A stretch of DNA of 64,000 nt from GCA-002050365 sp964237235 (GCA_964237235.1 CAXSGY010000008.1:62001-126000), one strand, 5' to 3'. Counted from the first letter of the stretch, positions 1 to 9,629 are shown. Notes: generated from the letters alone by a model not told the origin. Translations and numbers: made by a program.

Positions 1-536
1 TTGATTGTTTTAATTCAACCGGAGAATGTTGCTTATAGATATAGAGTTTTGTTTAAGTTTCGACTTCCGATGAAACGCTATACTTTTTGTTTAAAAATCA
101 AACTATATTTTCTTCGAAAATCTGATCAAACTTTTAAGCAAACAAAAATTTCTTACAAACTCGAGGCGTGACTTAAACGAAATTCCAATTACTGAACCGC
201 ATAAGTGTTTTTTAATTTATTATTTAGTGATTTTGTTACAGCTAATTAGTTTTAGGTTAAAAACTGGGTTCAGTCAAGCGTGAAAATCGCAATTTCTATC
301 AAATCAAGCGGACTGTCTGAGAATACGAAAATTATTGTCGCAAAAACTCGCGACCGAATCTGCAAATTTATTTCATTACCGCTCATAAATTTTTCATAAA
401 AATTGCGCCAAAATTTCTGATTCAAATAATTTTGACAAAAATTTGTAGGTAGGGAATTTTTGCGAATTGCCATATTTAACTTTTAAACGCGACTATTGTA
501 AAGTTTGAAGAACATTTGTTTTAATATCGAAACTTT
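1..536. other. AT-rich intergenic region, no gene recognised
   Basis: This stretch is very AT-rich and precedes the first secreted phosphodiesterase gene. A 67-codon minus-strand open frame (270-473) has no recognisable domain and no good ribosome binding site, so I do not call it. No tRNA-like or strong promoter-like structure was found. Confidence 0.6.
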
Positions 537-1802
537 ATGAATTTTCGTCTAATGTGCCTACTTATCCGAATTTGTATTTTCGTTTTAGTTCTCACTGCTG
601 TTTTTGCTGGATCGGTGTTTTCGCAAACACCGATTAAAGACTTAAAACCGACTGTGATTTTAATTTCGCTCGACGGTTTTCGCGCCGATTATCTGGAAAA
701 ATTTAATCCGCCGGAGCTTAATCGTTTCGCAAAAGAAGGCGTGCGGGCAAAATGGATGATTCCTTCGTTTCCGTCCAAAACTTTTCCGAATCATTACGCG
801 ATGGCGACCGGACTTTACCCGGAGCATAACGGCATCGTCGAAAACAATATATTTGATTTCGGCGAAGTGTTCGGCATTGATAAACGCCCGCAGGTTCAGA
901 ATCCGCGCTGGTGGCTCGGCGAGCCGATCTGGGTGACCGCAGAAAAGCAAAATCAACGCGCCGCTTCGTATTTTTTTCCCGGCACGGAAACCGCGATTGA
1001 AGGCGTTCGACCGACTTATTTTAAGGAATATGACGGGAAAGCCCCGAACGATTTGCGCGTTGACACGATTTTGAAATGGCTCGATTTGCCGGCGGAGCAA
1101 CGCCCGACGATGATTACTTTGTATTTCAGCGACGTGGACGATGCCGGACACGAATTTTCGCCCGATTCGGAAGAAACGCGCTACGCCGTTCTGGAAGTTG
1201 ACGGCAATCTCAAACGGCTTTTCGACGGATTAAAGCAGCGTAAAATTTACGACAAAGCGAATATCATCGTTGTTTCCGACCACGGAATGGCGACGATCGA
1301 CCGCCGCAACGCGATTTTTTTAGATGATATTTTCAATCTCGAAAAAGATGCCGAAAGAATTTTGTGGACGGGCGAAATCGTCCAAATTTTCCCGAAGAAC
1401 GGGCAGGAAACGCAAATCATCACGGCTCTGAAAAATCAAGTAAAACACGCCGACTGTTGGCGCAAATCGGAAATCCCCGCCCGCCTTCATTACAACGAAG
1501 GCAACCGCATCGCGCCGATTGTTTGTTCGGCGAACGAAGGTTGGGTTTTGACCAGCCACAAACGCTTTGACGAGTGGCAGGAAAAAGACGAAGTGCGCGG
1601 TCTGCGCGGCGCGCACGGCTACGATAACCGGCTCGAATCAATGCGCGCCACGTTCATCGCGCACGGCGCGGCGTTCAAAAAACACTTCGTCGCCGAACCG
1701 TTTGAAAATGTGGACATTTACGATTTGATGTGCAAAATTTTAAATTTGACACCGGCGAAAAACGACGGCGATTTCAAAGCGGTTAAGGAAATGTTGAAGT
1801 GA
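537..1802 (+). CDS. Secreted nucleotide pyrophosphatase/phosphodiesterase (alkaline-phosphatase fold)
   Basis: A 421-aa exported phosphodiesterase of the ENPP type, expected to hydrolyse nucleotide pyrophosphates or phosphodiesters outside the cytoplasm. The first 30 residues form a signal peptide ending near VFSQ. Metal-site motifs are in the expected order: LISLDGFRADYL (Asp46), then PSFPSKTFPN with the probable nucleophile Thr82, then the DVDDAGHEF motif and VSDHGM, and a late GAHGYDN histidine. Length matches the family. The gene stands alone, with a convergent minus-strand metallophosphoesterase downstream. The family is clear, but the substrate (nucleotide, lipid or sugar phosphodiester) cannot be read from the sequence. 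Confidence 0.9.
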   Translation: MNFRLMCLLIRICIFVLVLTAVFAGSVFSQTPIKDLKPTVILISLDGFRADYLEKFNPPELNRFAKEGVRAKWMIPSFPSKTFPNHYAMATGLYPEHNGIVENNIFDFGEVFGIDKRPQVQNPRWWLGEPIWVTAEKQNQRAASYFFPGTETAIEGVRPTYFKEYDGKAPNDLRVDTILKWLDLPAEQRPTMITLYFSDVDDAGHEFSPDSEETRYAVLEVDGNLKRLFDGLKQRKIYDKANIIVVSDHGMATIDRRNAIFLDDIFNLEKDAERILWTGEIVQIFPKNGQETQIITALKNQVKHADCWRKSEIPARLHYNEGNRIAPIVCSANEGWVLTSHKRFDEWQEKDEVRGLRGAHGYDNRLESMRATFIAHGAAFKKHFVAEPFENVDIYDLMCKILNLTPAKNDGDFKAVKEMLK

Positions 1803-1883
1803 TTTTGTGATTATTTGCAGCATTGGTTTTCGAGCGGCGCACACGTAAAATCAGGAGACGTAATATTAGACTTTAACCGCCCG

Positions 1884-2789
1884 CTAACGTACACTGTTCT
1901 GACTTGCGCTGATGTTCAAGACGGCGATTTCCGGCGGCACGAGAAAGCGAAACGGTAGAACGCTTGTGCCGATTCCGGTTGTCACAAAAACGTCTAGATT
2001 GTTGACTTTCGTGTGACCGAAGGCAAACTGTTGACCGTAATCCGAAGGCACGATTGGCGAGCCGACAATGGGCAGCCAGATTTGTCCGCCGTGCGTGTGT
2101 CCGTTGATGATGAGCTTTAACTGCGCCGGATTCGGCGCGCCTTGTTGGATAACCGGCAAAAAATCGGGACTATGTTCGAGAACGATAATGTCGCCGGTCT
2201 GCTCTCTGCTTTCGAGCGCGGTTTTGATATCGTTGACGAAAACCGACCACGAATTGTATTGCATATGATCCTTCAAACCGAGAATGCGAAGTTTTTGCCC
2301 GTTTCTTTCGATGGTTGCCACTTCATTTTCTAAAACCGTGTAACCGTCGTTTCGTAAAGCGTCGGCGATTTGCCGCTTGTCGGTCCAGCCGTCGTGATTT
2401 CCCAGGACCGCAAAAACTCCGAAGTTCGCCTTCAAACCTTTGAGATTTTCGGCAATTTCTTCAACCGGCATTTTCAAACTTCGCATTTCAATCGGCTTTT
2501 CTTCAGATTTTTGCGAGACGTAATCGCCGACCAGAACTATCAAATCAGCGTTTTGCTCGTTTGTTTTTCGGACGATTTCACGAATTTTTTCCGGCGTAAC
2601 ATTATTTGAACCGCCGTGTATATCGGAAATGGCGACAATTTTCAGATTGTCGAAAGCCGGATTCCAGTTATCGATTTTCAAGTTAGTTTCGTTGACAACG
2701 AGGCGATTCGGCTCGATGAAATAGGCATACGCGAGACACGCCAAACCGGAGAGCAGCAGAGCTGAAAATATTAAAATCCTTTTCTTCAT
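1884..2789 (-). CDS. Membrane-anchored metallophosphoesterase (YkuE-like), copy 2
   Basis: A 301-aa calcineurin-type phosphoesterase with an N-terminal membrane anchor of about 20 residues. The dimetal signature is complete: AISDIHGG, LVGDYVS, LGNHDGW, then LEHSPDF and INGHTHGGQ. Proteins of this form (YkuE/YaeI) act on phosphodiesters or pyrophosphates of lipids at the membrane, but the substrate here is unknown. The start codon directly abuts the stop of the next gene upstream, a close paralogue, so the two are co-transcribed and look like a tandem duplication. Confidence 0.9.
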   Translation of the reverse strand: MKKRILIFSALLLSGLACLAYAYFIEPNRLVVNETNLKIDNWNPAFDNLKIVAISDIHGGSNNVTPEKIREIVRKTNEQNADLIVLVGDYVSQKSEEKPIEMRSLKMPVEEIAENLKGLKANFGVFAVLGNHDGWTDKRQIADALRNDGYTVLENEVATIERNGQKLRILGLKDHMQYNSWSVFVNDIKTALESREQTGDIIVLEHSPDFLPVIQQGAPNPAQLKLIINGHTHGGQIWLPIVGSPIVPSDYGQQFAFGHTKVNNLDVFVTTGIGTSVLPFRFLVPPEIAVLNISASQNSVR

Positions 2790-3641
2790 TTATTTTTCCG
2801 GCGATAAAATCAGAACCGCATTTTCCGGCGGAACGCCGAAACGAATCGGCGGTCCCGAAGTGCCGATGCCGTTCGTGACGAAAACTTTTCTGCCGTCAAA
2901 TTCCGCTTCGCCCGCCATAAAACGACGGTCGTTGACGAACGGATAACCGCCGTAAAACGGAAAATTAACCTGCCCGCCGTGCGAATGTCCGGCAAGCATC
3001 AGACTGATTTCCGGCGGACTTTTCAAAAGCGAATCGGGATTGTGCGTCAGCGCGATAATATTTTTCTTGACGGCAATTTGATTAAACGCTTCGAGCGGAA
3101 CTTTCGAGTGTTTCCAGTAATCTTCAATGCCCCACATATTTACGGTTTCACCGTTGACTTGAATCGCGGCGACCTCATTTTCCAAAACTTTTATTTTGGC
3201 GGCTTCGAGTTCGCGGCGAACTTTTTTTTCGTCGTACCACCAATCGTGATTGCCGATGATTGCGTAAACTCCGTATTTCGCCGTTAGGTTTTTGAGATTT
3301 TCGGCAATTATCTCGCTAGGCATTTTTAAATCGCTGCCTCGTCCCTGCGTCTGCGAAACGAAATCGCCGAGCAAGACGATCAAATCAGAATTTTGCGCGT
3401 TTGCCAACTCGACAATCCGCCGGATTTTTTCTTCGGTGATAAAATGCGCGCCGCCGTATATATCGGAAATGGCGACAATCTTAAATCGGTCTAGATTCGC
3501 GCTCCAATTCGGCACTTTCAAGTTTTCTTCGTGAACGATTAAACGATTCGGCTCGATATAATACGAATAAAAAGCGATTGACGTCAGGATGAAAATTATC
3601 AAACCGAAAACAAACGCGATTCTTTTGAGCAAAAGTTTCAT
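2790..3641 (-). CDS. Membrane-anchored metallophosphoesterase (YkuE-like), copy 1
   Basis: Paralogue of the adjoining downstream gene, with the same N-terminal anchor and the same metal motifs (AISDIYGG, LLGDFVS, IGNHDWW, LTHNPD, LAGHSHGGQ). I place the start at the ATG at 3641 (MKLLLKR...). The frame stays open upstream to 3704, but those extra 21 residues are charged, precede the membrane anchor and overlap the end of the UbiD gene. The first metal motif has Tyr where the twin has His (DIYGG against DIHGG). His is usual there, so this copy may be altered in metal binding. Substrate unknown. Confidence 0.88.
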   Translation of the reverse strand: MKLLLKRIAFVFGLIIFILTSIAFYSYYIEPNRLIVHEENLKVPNWSANLDRFKIVAISDIYGGAHFITEEKIRRIVELANAQNSDLIVLLGDFVSQTQGRGSDLKMPSEIIAENLKNLTAKYGVYAIIGNHDWWYDEKKVRRELEAAKIKVLENEVAAIQVNGETVNMWGIEDYWKHSKVPLEAFNQIAVKKNIIALTHNPDSLLKSPPEISLMLAGHSHGGQVNFPFYGGYPFVNDRRFMAGEAEFDGRKVFVTNGIGTSGPPIRFGVPPENAVLILSPEK

Positions 3642-3660
3642 ATTAAAATTCAATGCATTT

Positions 3661-5424
3661 TTACGTTTTACCGTTCGGAAAAAATTCGCGCCAGCGTTCA
3701 TCAACTAGTTTGACAATGTCGTCCCGCGGCTCGACCTCCGCCGGATACCAGGGCTTCATTCGCGCATCAATCACAATCGGCGATTCGTAAAAGATGTGAT
3801 TATTTTCAATTTTAATTGATTTGGCGAAAACATCGGTCGAGGGATTAAACCGCGTCCACGTCGCCCACAAAAATTTATCCGTCGAACGCGCGAACTCGAT
3901 TGAATCGTGCAGCACAACGATTTGGAAATCATCAAACGCGGCGCATTCGGCTATTTTCCTCCCCAATTCGTTATCAGACGCATAATTCATCCCTTCGACA
4001 ACCAGACAGCCGCCGCAGAAAATTTCGGCTTTTTTGATGAAGCTCGGCAGCTCATTTATGAATCCGTATTTCAAATCGCGCACCGCCTCACCCGTGCCGA
4101 CGAGCATTGCTTTCGAGCCGTGGTTTATTTTTCCAGAAGCGTAATCGAGCGTGTCGAAAGCGGTGCGGTCGAAGATAAAAAAATCGCTTTCCCAATTGAC
4201 GCGCTTGAGAATATATTCAAATAACGATTTGAAATCGCGCAGATTTTGCGGCTGATCGGTTAAAAGCAAAAATTTAGTCAGCGAAAGCTGTCCTTCGCCC
4301 AAGATGCGAAAGCCCGCGCTCAAAGCTTCGCGCGCGTATCTTTCCTTGACGACTGCCGCCGCGAGCGAATGAAAACCTGTTTCGCCGTAGCTCCACAAAT
4401 CTTTGACGGCGGGCATTACGACGGGAAAAAGCGGCGATAAAAGTTCCTGCAAATAATCGCCGATAAAAAAATCTTCCTGGCGCGGTTTGCCGACGACGGT
4501 TGCCGGGAAAATCGCGTCTTTGCGGTGAAAAACGGCTTCGGCTTGAAAAACCGGATAATCGTGTTTGAGCGAATAATAGCCGTAATGATCGCCGAAAGGT
4601 CCTTCGGGGCGGCGCGTCTGAGGCGGCACGCGCCCGCAAATCGCAAATTCGGCTTCGGCAATCAGGCGATGTTGGTTTTCAAACGGATTTTTGACGGTTT
4701 CAATTTTCCCGTCCGCCAGAACCGAAGCCAGAACGAGTTCGGGAACGTCTTCGGGCAGAGGCGCGATTGCCGACAAAATCAACGCCGGCGCGCCGCCCAA
4801 AAAAATCGTCGCGGGCAGAGGCTGTTTCATTTGCTCGGCTTCAAGATAATGAAAGCCGCCGCCTTTATGAATCTGCCAATGAATGCCGGTCGTCGTTTCA
4901 TCATAACGCTGTATGCGATACATTCCGAGATTGTGTTTGCCCGAAACGGGGCTTTCCGTATAGACGAGCGGCAGCGTGATGAAGTGTCCGCCGTCTTCGT
5001 GCCAGAGCTGTAAAAGCGGCAATTCTTCGAGGTTCGGCGGTTTGTCAATCACATCCAAAACCGGCGCGCGTTTTACTTTTTTTGTCCCGAGCTTTAATCC
5101 GGTCAACGCCAGATCGCGAAAATTCCAAAGTTTTTTCGGCTGCGGCGGCAGCAAAACTTCCACCATTTCGACCGCTTTTTTGACCAGTTCCTGCGGCTTT
5201 TTGCCGAACGCCAGATCAATGCGCTTCGCCGTGCCGAACAAATTTGTGACGACCGGATATTTAGAATTTTTGACTCGTTTGAAAAGCAGAGCTTTGCCCT
5301 GCGCTTCGATCACTCGGCGGTGGATTTCAGCTATTTCCAAATACGGATCGACTTCGGCGTTTATCTCGATTATTTCGTTTTCGCTTCGCAGCGTCTCGAT
5401 AAACGAGCGCAAATTTTTATGCAT
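3661..5424 (-). CDS. UbiD family (de)carboxylase
   Basis: A 587-aa UbiD-fold enzyme that would need prenylated FMN for reversible decarboxylation of aromatic or unsaturated acids. Family features include the N-terminal RSFIETLRSENEIIEI segment, the central GMYRIQRYDETTTGIHWQ substrate/cofactor region, EGPFGDHYGYYS, and VVGKPRQEDFFIGDYLQELL. The length and C-terminal domain fit menaquinone-pathway or generic UbiD enzymes (about 490-600 aa). The gene lies 19 bp upstream of the metallophosphoesterase pair and may lead that operon. The flavin prenyltransferase UbiX was not seen in the window. Whether it works in quinone biosynthesis or aromatic degradation is unresolved. Confidence 0.88.
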   Translation of the reverse strand: MHKNLRSFIETLRSENEIIEINAEVDPYLEIAEIHRRVIEAQGKALLFKRVKNSKYPVVTNLFGTAKRIDLAFGKKPQELVKKAVEMVEVLLPPQPKKLWNFRDLALTGLKLGTKKVKRAPVLDVIDKPPNLEELPLLQLWHEDGGHFITLPLVYTESPVSGKHNLGMYRIQRYDETTTGIHWQIHKGGGFHYLEAEQMKQPLPATIFLGGAPALILSAIAPLPEDVPELVLASVLADGKIETVKNPFENQHRLIAEAEFAICGRVPPQTRRPEGPFGDHYGYYSLKHDYPVFQAEAVFHRKDAIFPATVVGKPRQEDFFIGDYLQELLSPLFPVVMPAVKDLWSYGETGFHSLAAAVVKERYAREALSAGFRILGEGQLSLTKFLLLTDQPQNLRDFKSLFEYILKRVNWESDFFIFDRTAFDTLDYASGKINHGSKAMLVGTGEAVRDLKYGFINELPSFIKKAEIFCGGCLVVEGMNYASDNELGRKIAECAAFDDFQIVVLHDSIEFARSTDKFLWATWTRFNPSTDVFAKSIKIENNHIFYESPIVIDARMKPWYPAEVEPRDDIVKLVDERWREFFPNGKT

Positions 5425-5523
5425 CCTTTATTATTTAATCATAAAAAATCACGAAGACCGCAGTTAACATAAAAAGTATTTGATGCGCGCCTTCGTGAAA
5501 AACTTTATTCGACAAATTGAATT

Positions 5524-6378
5524 TTAAGTTTGTGCGTAATCGTAAAATCCTTTGCCGGATTTGCGACCGAGCCAGCCCGCGTCAACCATTCTCACGAGCA
5601 GAGGACACGGACGATACTTCGAATCGGCAAAACCGTTTTGAAGAACGTTCATAATCGCCAGACATACATCGAGTCCGATAAAATCGGCGAGCGTCAGCGG
5701 TCCCATCGGATGATTCATTCCGAGCTTCATCACTTCGTCAATCGCTTCCCTGGTCGCCACGCCTTCGTGCAGCGCGAAAATCGCTTCGTTAATCATCGGC
5801 ATCAACACGCGGTTCGATACAAAGCCCGGGGAATCCTCGCATTCGTGCGGAATTTTGCCGAGCGTTTCGGACATTTCCCTGACCTTTTGAAAAGTCTCGT
5901 CGGACGTGGCGATGCCGCGCACGATTTCAATTAACTTCATCAGCGGAACCGGATTAAAAAAATGCATTCCGATTACTTTATCGGGGCGTTTGGTCGCGCC
6001 CGCGATTTTCGTAATCGAAATCGAAGACGTATTCGTCGCTAAAATCGTTTCCGCCGCGCAAAGTTCGTCGAGCGTTTGAAAAATCTGTTTTTTTACGTCG
6101 AAGTTCTCCGTCGCGGCTTCGACGACGACCGAACAATTCTTTAAATCTTCAAAACCGGTCGTTGTTTTAATACGACCGAGAACCGTGTTTTTCTGTTCTT
6201 CGGTCATCGTTTCTTTTTTGACAAAACGGTCGAGACTTTTGGCGACGTTTTGAATTCCGCGCTCGACCAATTCCGGTTTCACGTCGCATAAAACTACTTC
6301 AAAACCGGCATTCGCCGCCGTCTGCGCGATGCCGTTGCCCATCGTTCCCGCGCCGATAATTCCAATTATTTCGCTCAT
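5524..6378 (-). CDS. hbd: 3-hydroxybutyryl-CoA dehydrogenase
   Basis: A 284-aa NAD(P)-dependent 3-hydroxyacyl-CoA dehydrogenase interconverting acetoacetyl-CoA and 3-hydroxybutyryl-CoA. It starts with the Rossmann motif GIIGAGTMGNGIAQ. The catalytic region has NTSSISIT, the His-containing GMHFFNPVPLMKLIEIV and EDSPGFVSNRVLMP, and the C-terminal helical domain has GMNHPMGPLTLADFIGLD. Length is typical of stand-alone bacterial Hbd. A thiolase lies about 2 kb away on the same strand and an acyl-CoA dehydrogenase lies at 20.6-21.7 kb, so short-chain acyl-CoA metabolism is the likely context. The asparagine-synthase-like gene separates it from the thiolase. Confidence 0.95.
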   Translation of the reverse strand: MSEIIGIIGAGTMGNGIAQTAANAGFEVVLCDVKPELVERGIQNVAKSLDRFVKKETMTEEQKNTVLGRIKTTTGFEDLKNCSVVVEAATENFDVKKQIFQTLDELCAAETILATNTSSISITKIAGATKRPDKVIGMHFFNPVPLMKLIEIVRGIATSDETFQKVREMSETLGKIPHECEDSPGFVSNRVLMPMINEAIFALHEGVATREAIDEVMKLGMNHPMGPLTLADFIGLDVCLAIMNVLQNGFADSKYRPCPLLVRMVDAGWLGRKSGKGFYDYAQT

Positions 6379-6535
6379 TTATATTTATGTTTTCCCTTTT
6401 CTGTCATACAATTTTACCGTTCATAACAGCTGAAGGCTAACTGTGAATGAACGATCCGTTTCCTGCGCGATTTTCAGATGTTCGCTCTTCGCTTTCAGTT
6501 TTTTTAAAAATAAAAAACTACATTTACTTCCGCAT

Positions 6536-8269
6536 TCAGTCATCCAATCCGAAACCGTAACTGCCTTGCGATTTGCGCCAGAATTTTTGGTAAATCTCCG
6601 CCGTTTCAAAAATATAACTGTAATCGCGCCAGCCGGTTTGATAAATCAAAAGTGCTATTCGCAGATTGTTTTTGTTTAAAATTTCCGCCGGAAAATCCTT
6701 TGCCCTCAACATTTCTTTACCTTTGCCGATCAAAGATTTTTTCAGCGCGTTTTGTTCGCCTGCTTGATAATTTCCGTCCCATTGATACGACAAACCGGCG
6801 GAAACCGGAATCGGGCAAGGTTCGTGTCCGGGATATGATTGCCACGCGACCGACGTAACCGATTCGGGAAAAAGATACAGCCATTTGACGTAAAGTTTAT
6901 GTTCCAGACACATCTCGACGGGCGCGGAAACGATTAGTTCTAAAAAGTCGCTGTCGAAAAACGGGAGATGAAATTCCAGACGATGCAAATCTATATTTTC
7001 AAAATGCTTAAAGAGTTTTCGATGCTGGTCGTTGAGCATTAAAAATAAATAAAATTGCCGCGCCGCTTCTTCAGAATTCGAATCTCCGAGTTCTTCGCCG
7101 ATGCCTTTGCGAACGATGCCCGCGAGTTTTTGCGAAATTTCCGCACGCAGCATTTTCGGCGAAACATAGATGTTTTCCCGTTCGATAAATTCGTCAATCG
7201 CCGCCTGCGTTTTGCCTTCGTTCATCAATTCGGCGATGCGCCTCGCCAGATGAACGTGACCGAGCGCGACGCTACCGCCTTCGCCGCTCCAGACGAGCGC
7301 GGGACGTTCCGCCGGATGTGCCGGACGGTTTTTTGAATCGCACCAGGCATCAGCCATTTTCGCCGAATAATCCGGTATCAAATCGCCCGCCTGTTTTGGA
7401 ATTTCCGTGTGAATCGCGCCCGACTTTTCGGCGAATTCGCCGCCCAAAATCAAGTCCTGCGTGTGCGGCAAAGCAAAATTAAAAGTGTGAACCTGCGCGT
7501 CTAAACCGCGCAAAGCTCCGACGATACACCGTGAATCGAGACCGCCGCTCAAATACGCGACGGTCGTTTTGTCGCTTCGCAATCTTCGCGCGACGGCGTT
7601 TTCAAACCGCCGGTAAAGCTCTTCTGTTAAATTTTCTTCCGGGTCTTTTGAAGTTTCGATTTCGTCCCAACGCCAATAAAACGAAGCAGAGATTTCACGA
7701 TTTTTGAACTCGACAATCTCGCCCGCGCGGAGCAGAAACACATTTTCATAAGGCGTTCGGTCGCGCAAGGCATAGCCCAAGCCGGCGATTTCCGTCACCG
7801 CCCGCAGATTCATTTTTTTTGGAATTTCGGTTGAATCTTCGAGGATTCGCAACGCGCTCGCAAAAATTATGAAATCGTCGTCAGCAAAATAATAAAGCGG
7901 GCGAATGCCGAGCTTGTCGCTCGTCAAATAAAGCGCGTCGTTCTGAAAACTCGCCGCGCTGAAAACGCCGCGCGCATTATTGAGAACATCAAAATTCTTG
8001 TGAATTTCAATTAAATCGTTTTCGCGGCTGCTGATTTCATCAGTCAGCAGAGGCTCGCCCGCCAGCATCGAAATGCCGCTCTCGTCGGCATAAAAACCGT
8101 TTTCGCCGAACGCGCCGATGTCAACTTTGGCGAAAAAAATTCGCTCGTTCTTAAAAATACGAATGTCGTCATCCGCGTGTCTGGTAATATTTTTTTTTAA
8201 CGAATCGCAGAGTTTTTCGGGTATCTGATTTTTTCCGTTTCGGCTATAAACGCCGGCTAAGATTGACAT
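6536..8269 (-). CDS. Asparagine-synthase-like protein without the N-terminal Cys
   Basis: A 577-aa protein with the two-domain plan of class B asparagine synthetases: an Ntn-type glutaminase fold (about 1-190) and an ATP pyrophosphatase domain with PP-loop SGGLDSR at 241-247. It begins MSILAG, whereas true glutamine-hydrolysing enzymes have Cys at position 2. The glutaminase should therefore be inactive, as in beta-lactam synthetases and lasso-peptide cyclases. Other glutaminase-domain landmarks remain (SDKLGIRPLYY at about 117-127). No lasso protease, precursor peptide or transporter adjoins it. It could make an amide or lactam bond on an unknown substrate, or use free ammonia. Family certain, reaction not. 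Confidence 0.82.
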   Translation of the reverse strand: MSILAGVYSRNGKNQIPEKLCDSLKKNITRHADDDIRIFKNERIFFAKVDIGAFGENGFYADESGISMLAGEPLLTDEISSRENDLIEIHKNFDVLNNARGVFSAASFQNDALYLTSDKLGIRPLYYFADDDFIIFASALRILEDSTEIPKKMNLRAVTEIAGLGYALRDRTPYENVFLLRAGEIVEFKNREISASFYWRWDEIETSKDPEENLTEELYRRFENAVARRLRSDKTTVAYLSGGLDSRCIVGALRGLDAQVHTFNFALPHTQDLILGGEFAEKSGAIHTEIPKQAGDLIPDYSAKMADAWCDSKNRPAHPAERPALVWSGEGGSVALGHVHLARRIAELMNEGKTQAAIDEFIERENIYVSPKMLRAEISQKLAGIVRKGIGEELGDSNSEEAARQFYLFLMLNDQHRKLFKHFENIDLHRLEFHLPFFDSDFLELIVSAPVEMCLEHKLYVKWLYLFPESVTSVAWQSYPGHEPCPIPVSAGLSYQWDGNYQAGEQNALKKSLIGKGKEMLRAKDFPAEILNKNNLRIALLIYQTGWRDYSYIFETAEIYQKFWRKSQGSYGFGLDD

Positions 8270-8284
8270 TATTTTGAGTTTCTT

Positions 8285-8355
8285 AAATTCCAGATTCCAA
8301 ATTTATCTAGGTCGTGAAAAATTCGGAATTTGGAATCTGGAATTTGCAACTGTCT
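8285..8355. repeat. Intergenic inverted repeat, 19-bp perfect arms
   Basis: Arms at 8285-8303 and 8337-8355 are exact reverse complements around a 33-bp loop. The structure sits in the gap between the thiolase stop and the downstream asparagine-synthase-like gene on the minus strand. It may stabilise or terminate the thiolase mRNA. A related but degenerate sequence lies at 34400-34520. Confidence 0.8.
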
Positions 8356-8359
8356 AAAT

Positions 8360-9541
8360 TTATCTTTCCACTGCGAGCGCGACCGAGTTTCCGCCGCCCA
8401 AACACAGCGCGGCAACGCCCTTTTTCTTGCCGCTTCGTTTTAATTCGTGTAGCAAGGTCGTCAAAATACGCCCGCCCGAATTGCCGATGGCGTGTCCGAT
8501 GGCGACCGCGCCGCCGTTGACGTTGACGTTATCGCCCTGCATTCCGAGTTCTTTCATCACGCCGAGAGCCTGCACCGAAAACGCTTCGTTTAATTCAAAC
8601 AAATCAACGTCCGCCATTTCCCAGCCGGCTTTTTTCAAAACTTTTTTCACGCCTTCGACGGGAGCGAGCATGATAAATTTCGGCTCGATGCCCGACTGCG
8701 CCGAAGCGACAATTCGCGCCAGCGGTTCGATGCCTAATTCCTTCGCTTTTTCGGCGGTCGTCACGACCAGAGCCGACGCGCCGTCGTTGATGCTCGAGGC
8801 ATTTGCCGCCGTCACGGTTCCGCCGTCTTTTTTGAACGCGGGTTTTAATTTCGCCATCGTTTCGGGCGTGGCATCTTCACGAACGCCTTCGTCGAAATCG
8901 AAAATTACCGGCTCGCCTTTTTTCTGCGGAATCTCGACGGGAACGATTTCGTCTTTGAATTTTCCGGCTTTTTGCGCTTCCGATGCTTTGCGGTGCGAAT
9001 TATAGGCGAATTCGTCCTGCGCCGCGCGCGAAATTTGATGTTTGTCGGCGACGATTTCGCCCGTATTGCCCATATGCCAATTTTCAAACGGACACCACAA
9101 ACCGTCGTTAATCAACAGATCAACCGCCGTCTGATTGCCCATCCGCATTCCGTCGCGCGCCGTCGGCAGCGCATACGGAATATTCGACATTGATTCCATT
9201 CCGCCCGCGACAATTACGTCGGCATCGCCGAGCATTACCGCCTGCGCGGCGAGCGCGACCGCCCGCAAACCCGAACCGCACACCATATTGACCGTCAAAG
9301 CCGAAACTTCCGGCGGCAAACCCGCCTTCAACGCCGCCTGTCTCGCCGGAGCCTGTCCGAGTCCGGCTTGCACGACGCAGCCCATAATCACTTCGTCCAC
9401 GTCTCCCGGTTTGATTCCGGCTTTTTCGATAGCCGCTTTAATTGCCAACGCGCCGAGTTCGGGCGCAGTAAAATTTTTCAAAGAACCCTGAAACTTCCCG
9501 GTCGGCGTGCGCATCGCGCTGATAATAACCGCATCTCTCAT
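8360..9541 (-). CDS. Acetyl-CoA C-acetyltransferase (thiolase)
   Basis: A 393-aa thiolase condensing two acetyl-CoA to acetoacetyl-CoA or cleaving 3-ketoacyl-CoA. All catalytic motifs are visible: the nucleophile Cys in TVNMVCGSGLRAV, NEAFSVQAL, the His in GGAVAIGHAIGNSGGRI, and the second Cys in GVAALCLGGGNSVAL. Length is that of the biosynthetic/degradative AtoB group. It is encoded on the same strand as hbd, and both would serve butyrate or ketone-body type metabolism. Choosing between synthesis and degradation needs more context than the window gives. Confidence 0.95.
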   Translation of the reverse strand: MRDAVIISAMRTPTGKFQGSLKNFTAPELGALAIKAAIEKAGIKPGDVDEVIMGCVVQAGLGQAPARQAALKAGLPPEVSALTVNMVCGSGLRAVALAAQAVMLGDADVIVAGGMESMSNIPYALPTARDGMRMGNQTAVDLLINDGLWCPFENWHMGNTGEIVADKHQISRAAQDEFAYNSHRKASEAQKAGKFKDEIVPVEIPQKKGEPVIFDFDEGVREDATPETMAKLKPAFKKDGGTVTAANASSINDGASALVVTTAEKAKELGIEPLARIVASAQSGIEPKFIMLAPVEGVKKVLKKAGWEMADVDLFELNEAFSVQALGVMKELGMQGDNVNVNGGAVAIGHAIGNSGGRILTTLLHELKRSGKKKGVAALCLGGGNSVALAVER

Positions 9542-9629
9542 AATTTTTTGTAGTTAAATATAATTCCTCGTTAAAATTTGAAAATAACAATAAATTACAG
9601 AATATCACACCGAATAATTCCGACAAAAA

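Noticed and set aside
270..473. 67-codon minus-strand open frame in the first AT-rich gap
   Set aside because: No motif, no ribosome binding site, and composition like the surrounding noncoding DNA.
660..1151. Long minus-strand frame opposite the phosphodiesterase gene
   Set aside because: Shadow of the real gene. It shows no domain, and the plus-strand protein has full family motifs.
6379..6535. Possible lasso precursor peptide downstream of the asparagine-synthase-like gene
   Set aside because: Open frames there have no leader-core pattern (no Thr before a Gly/Ala/Ser core), and no protease or transporter is adjacent.
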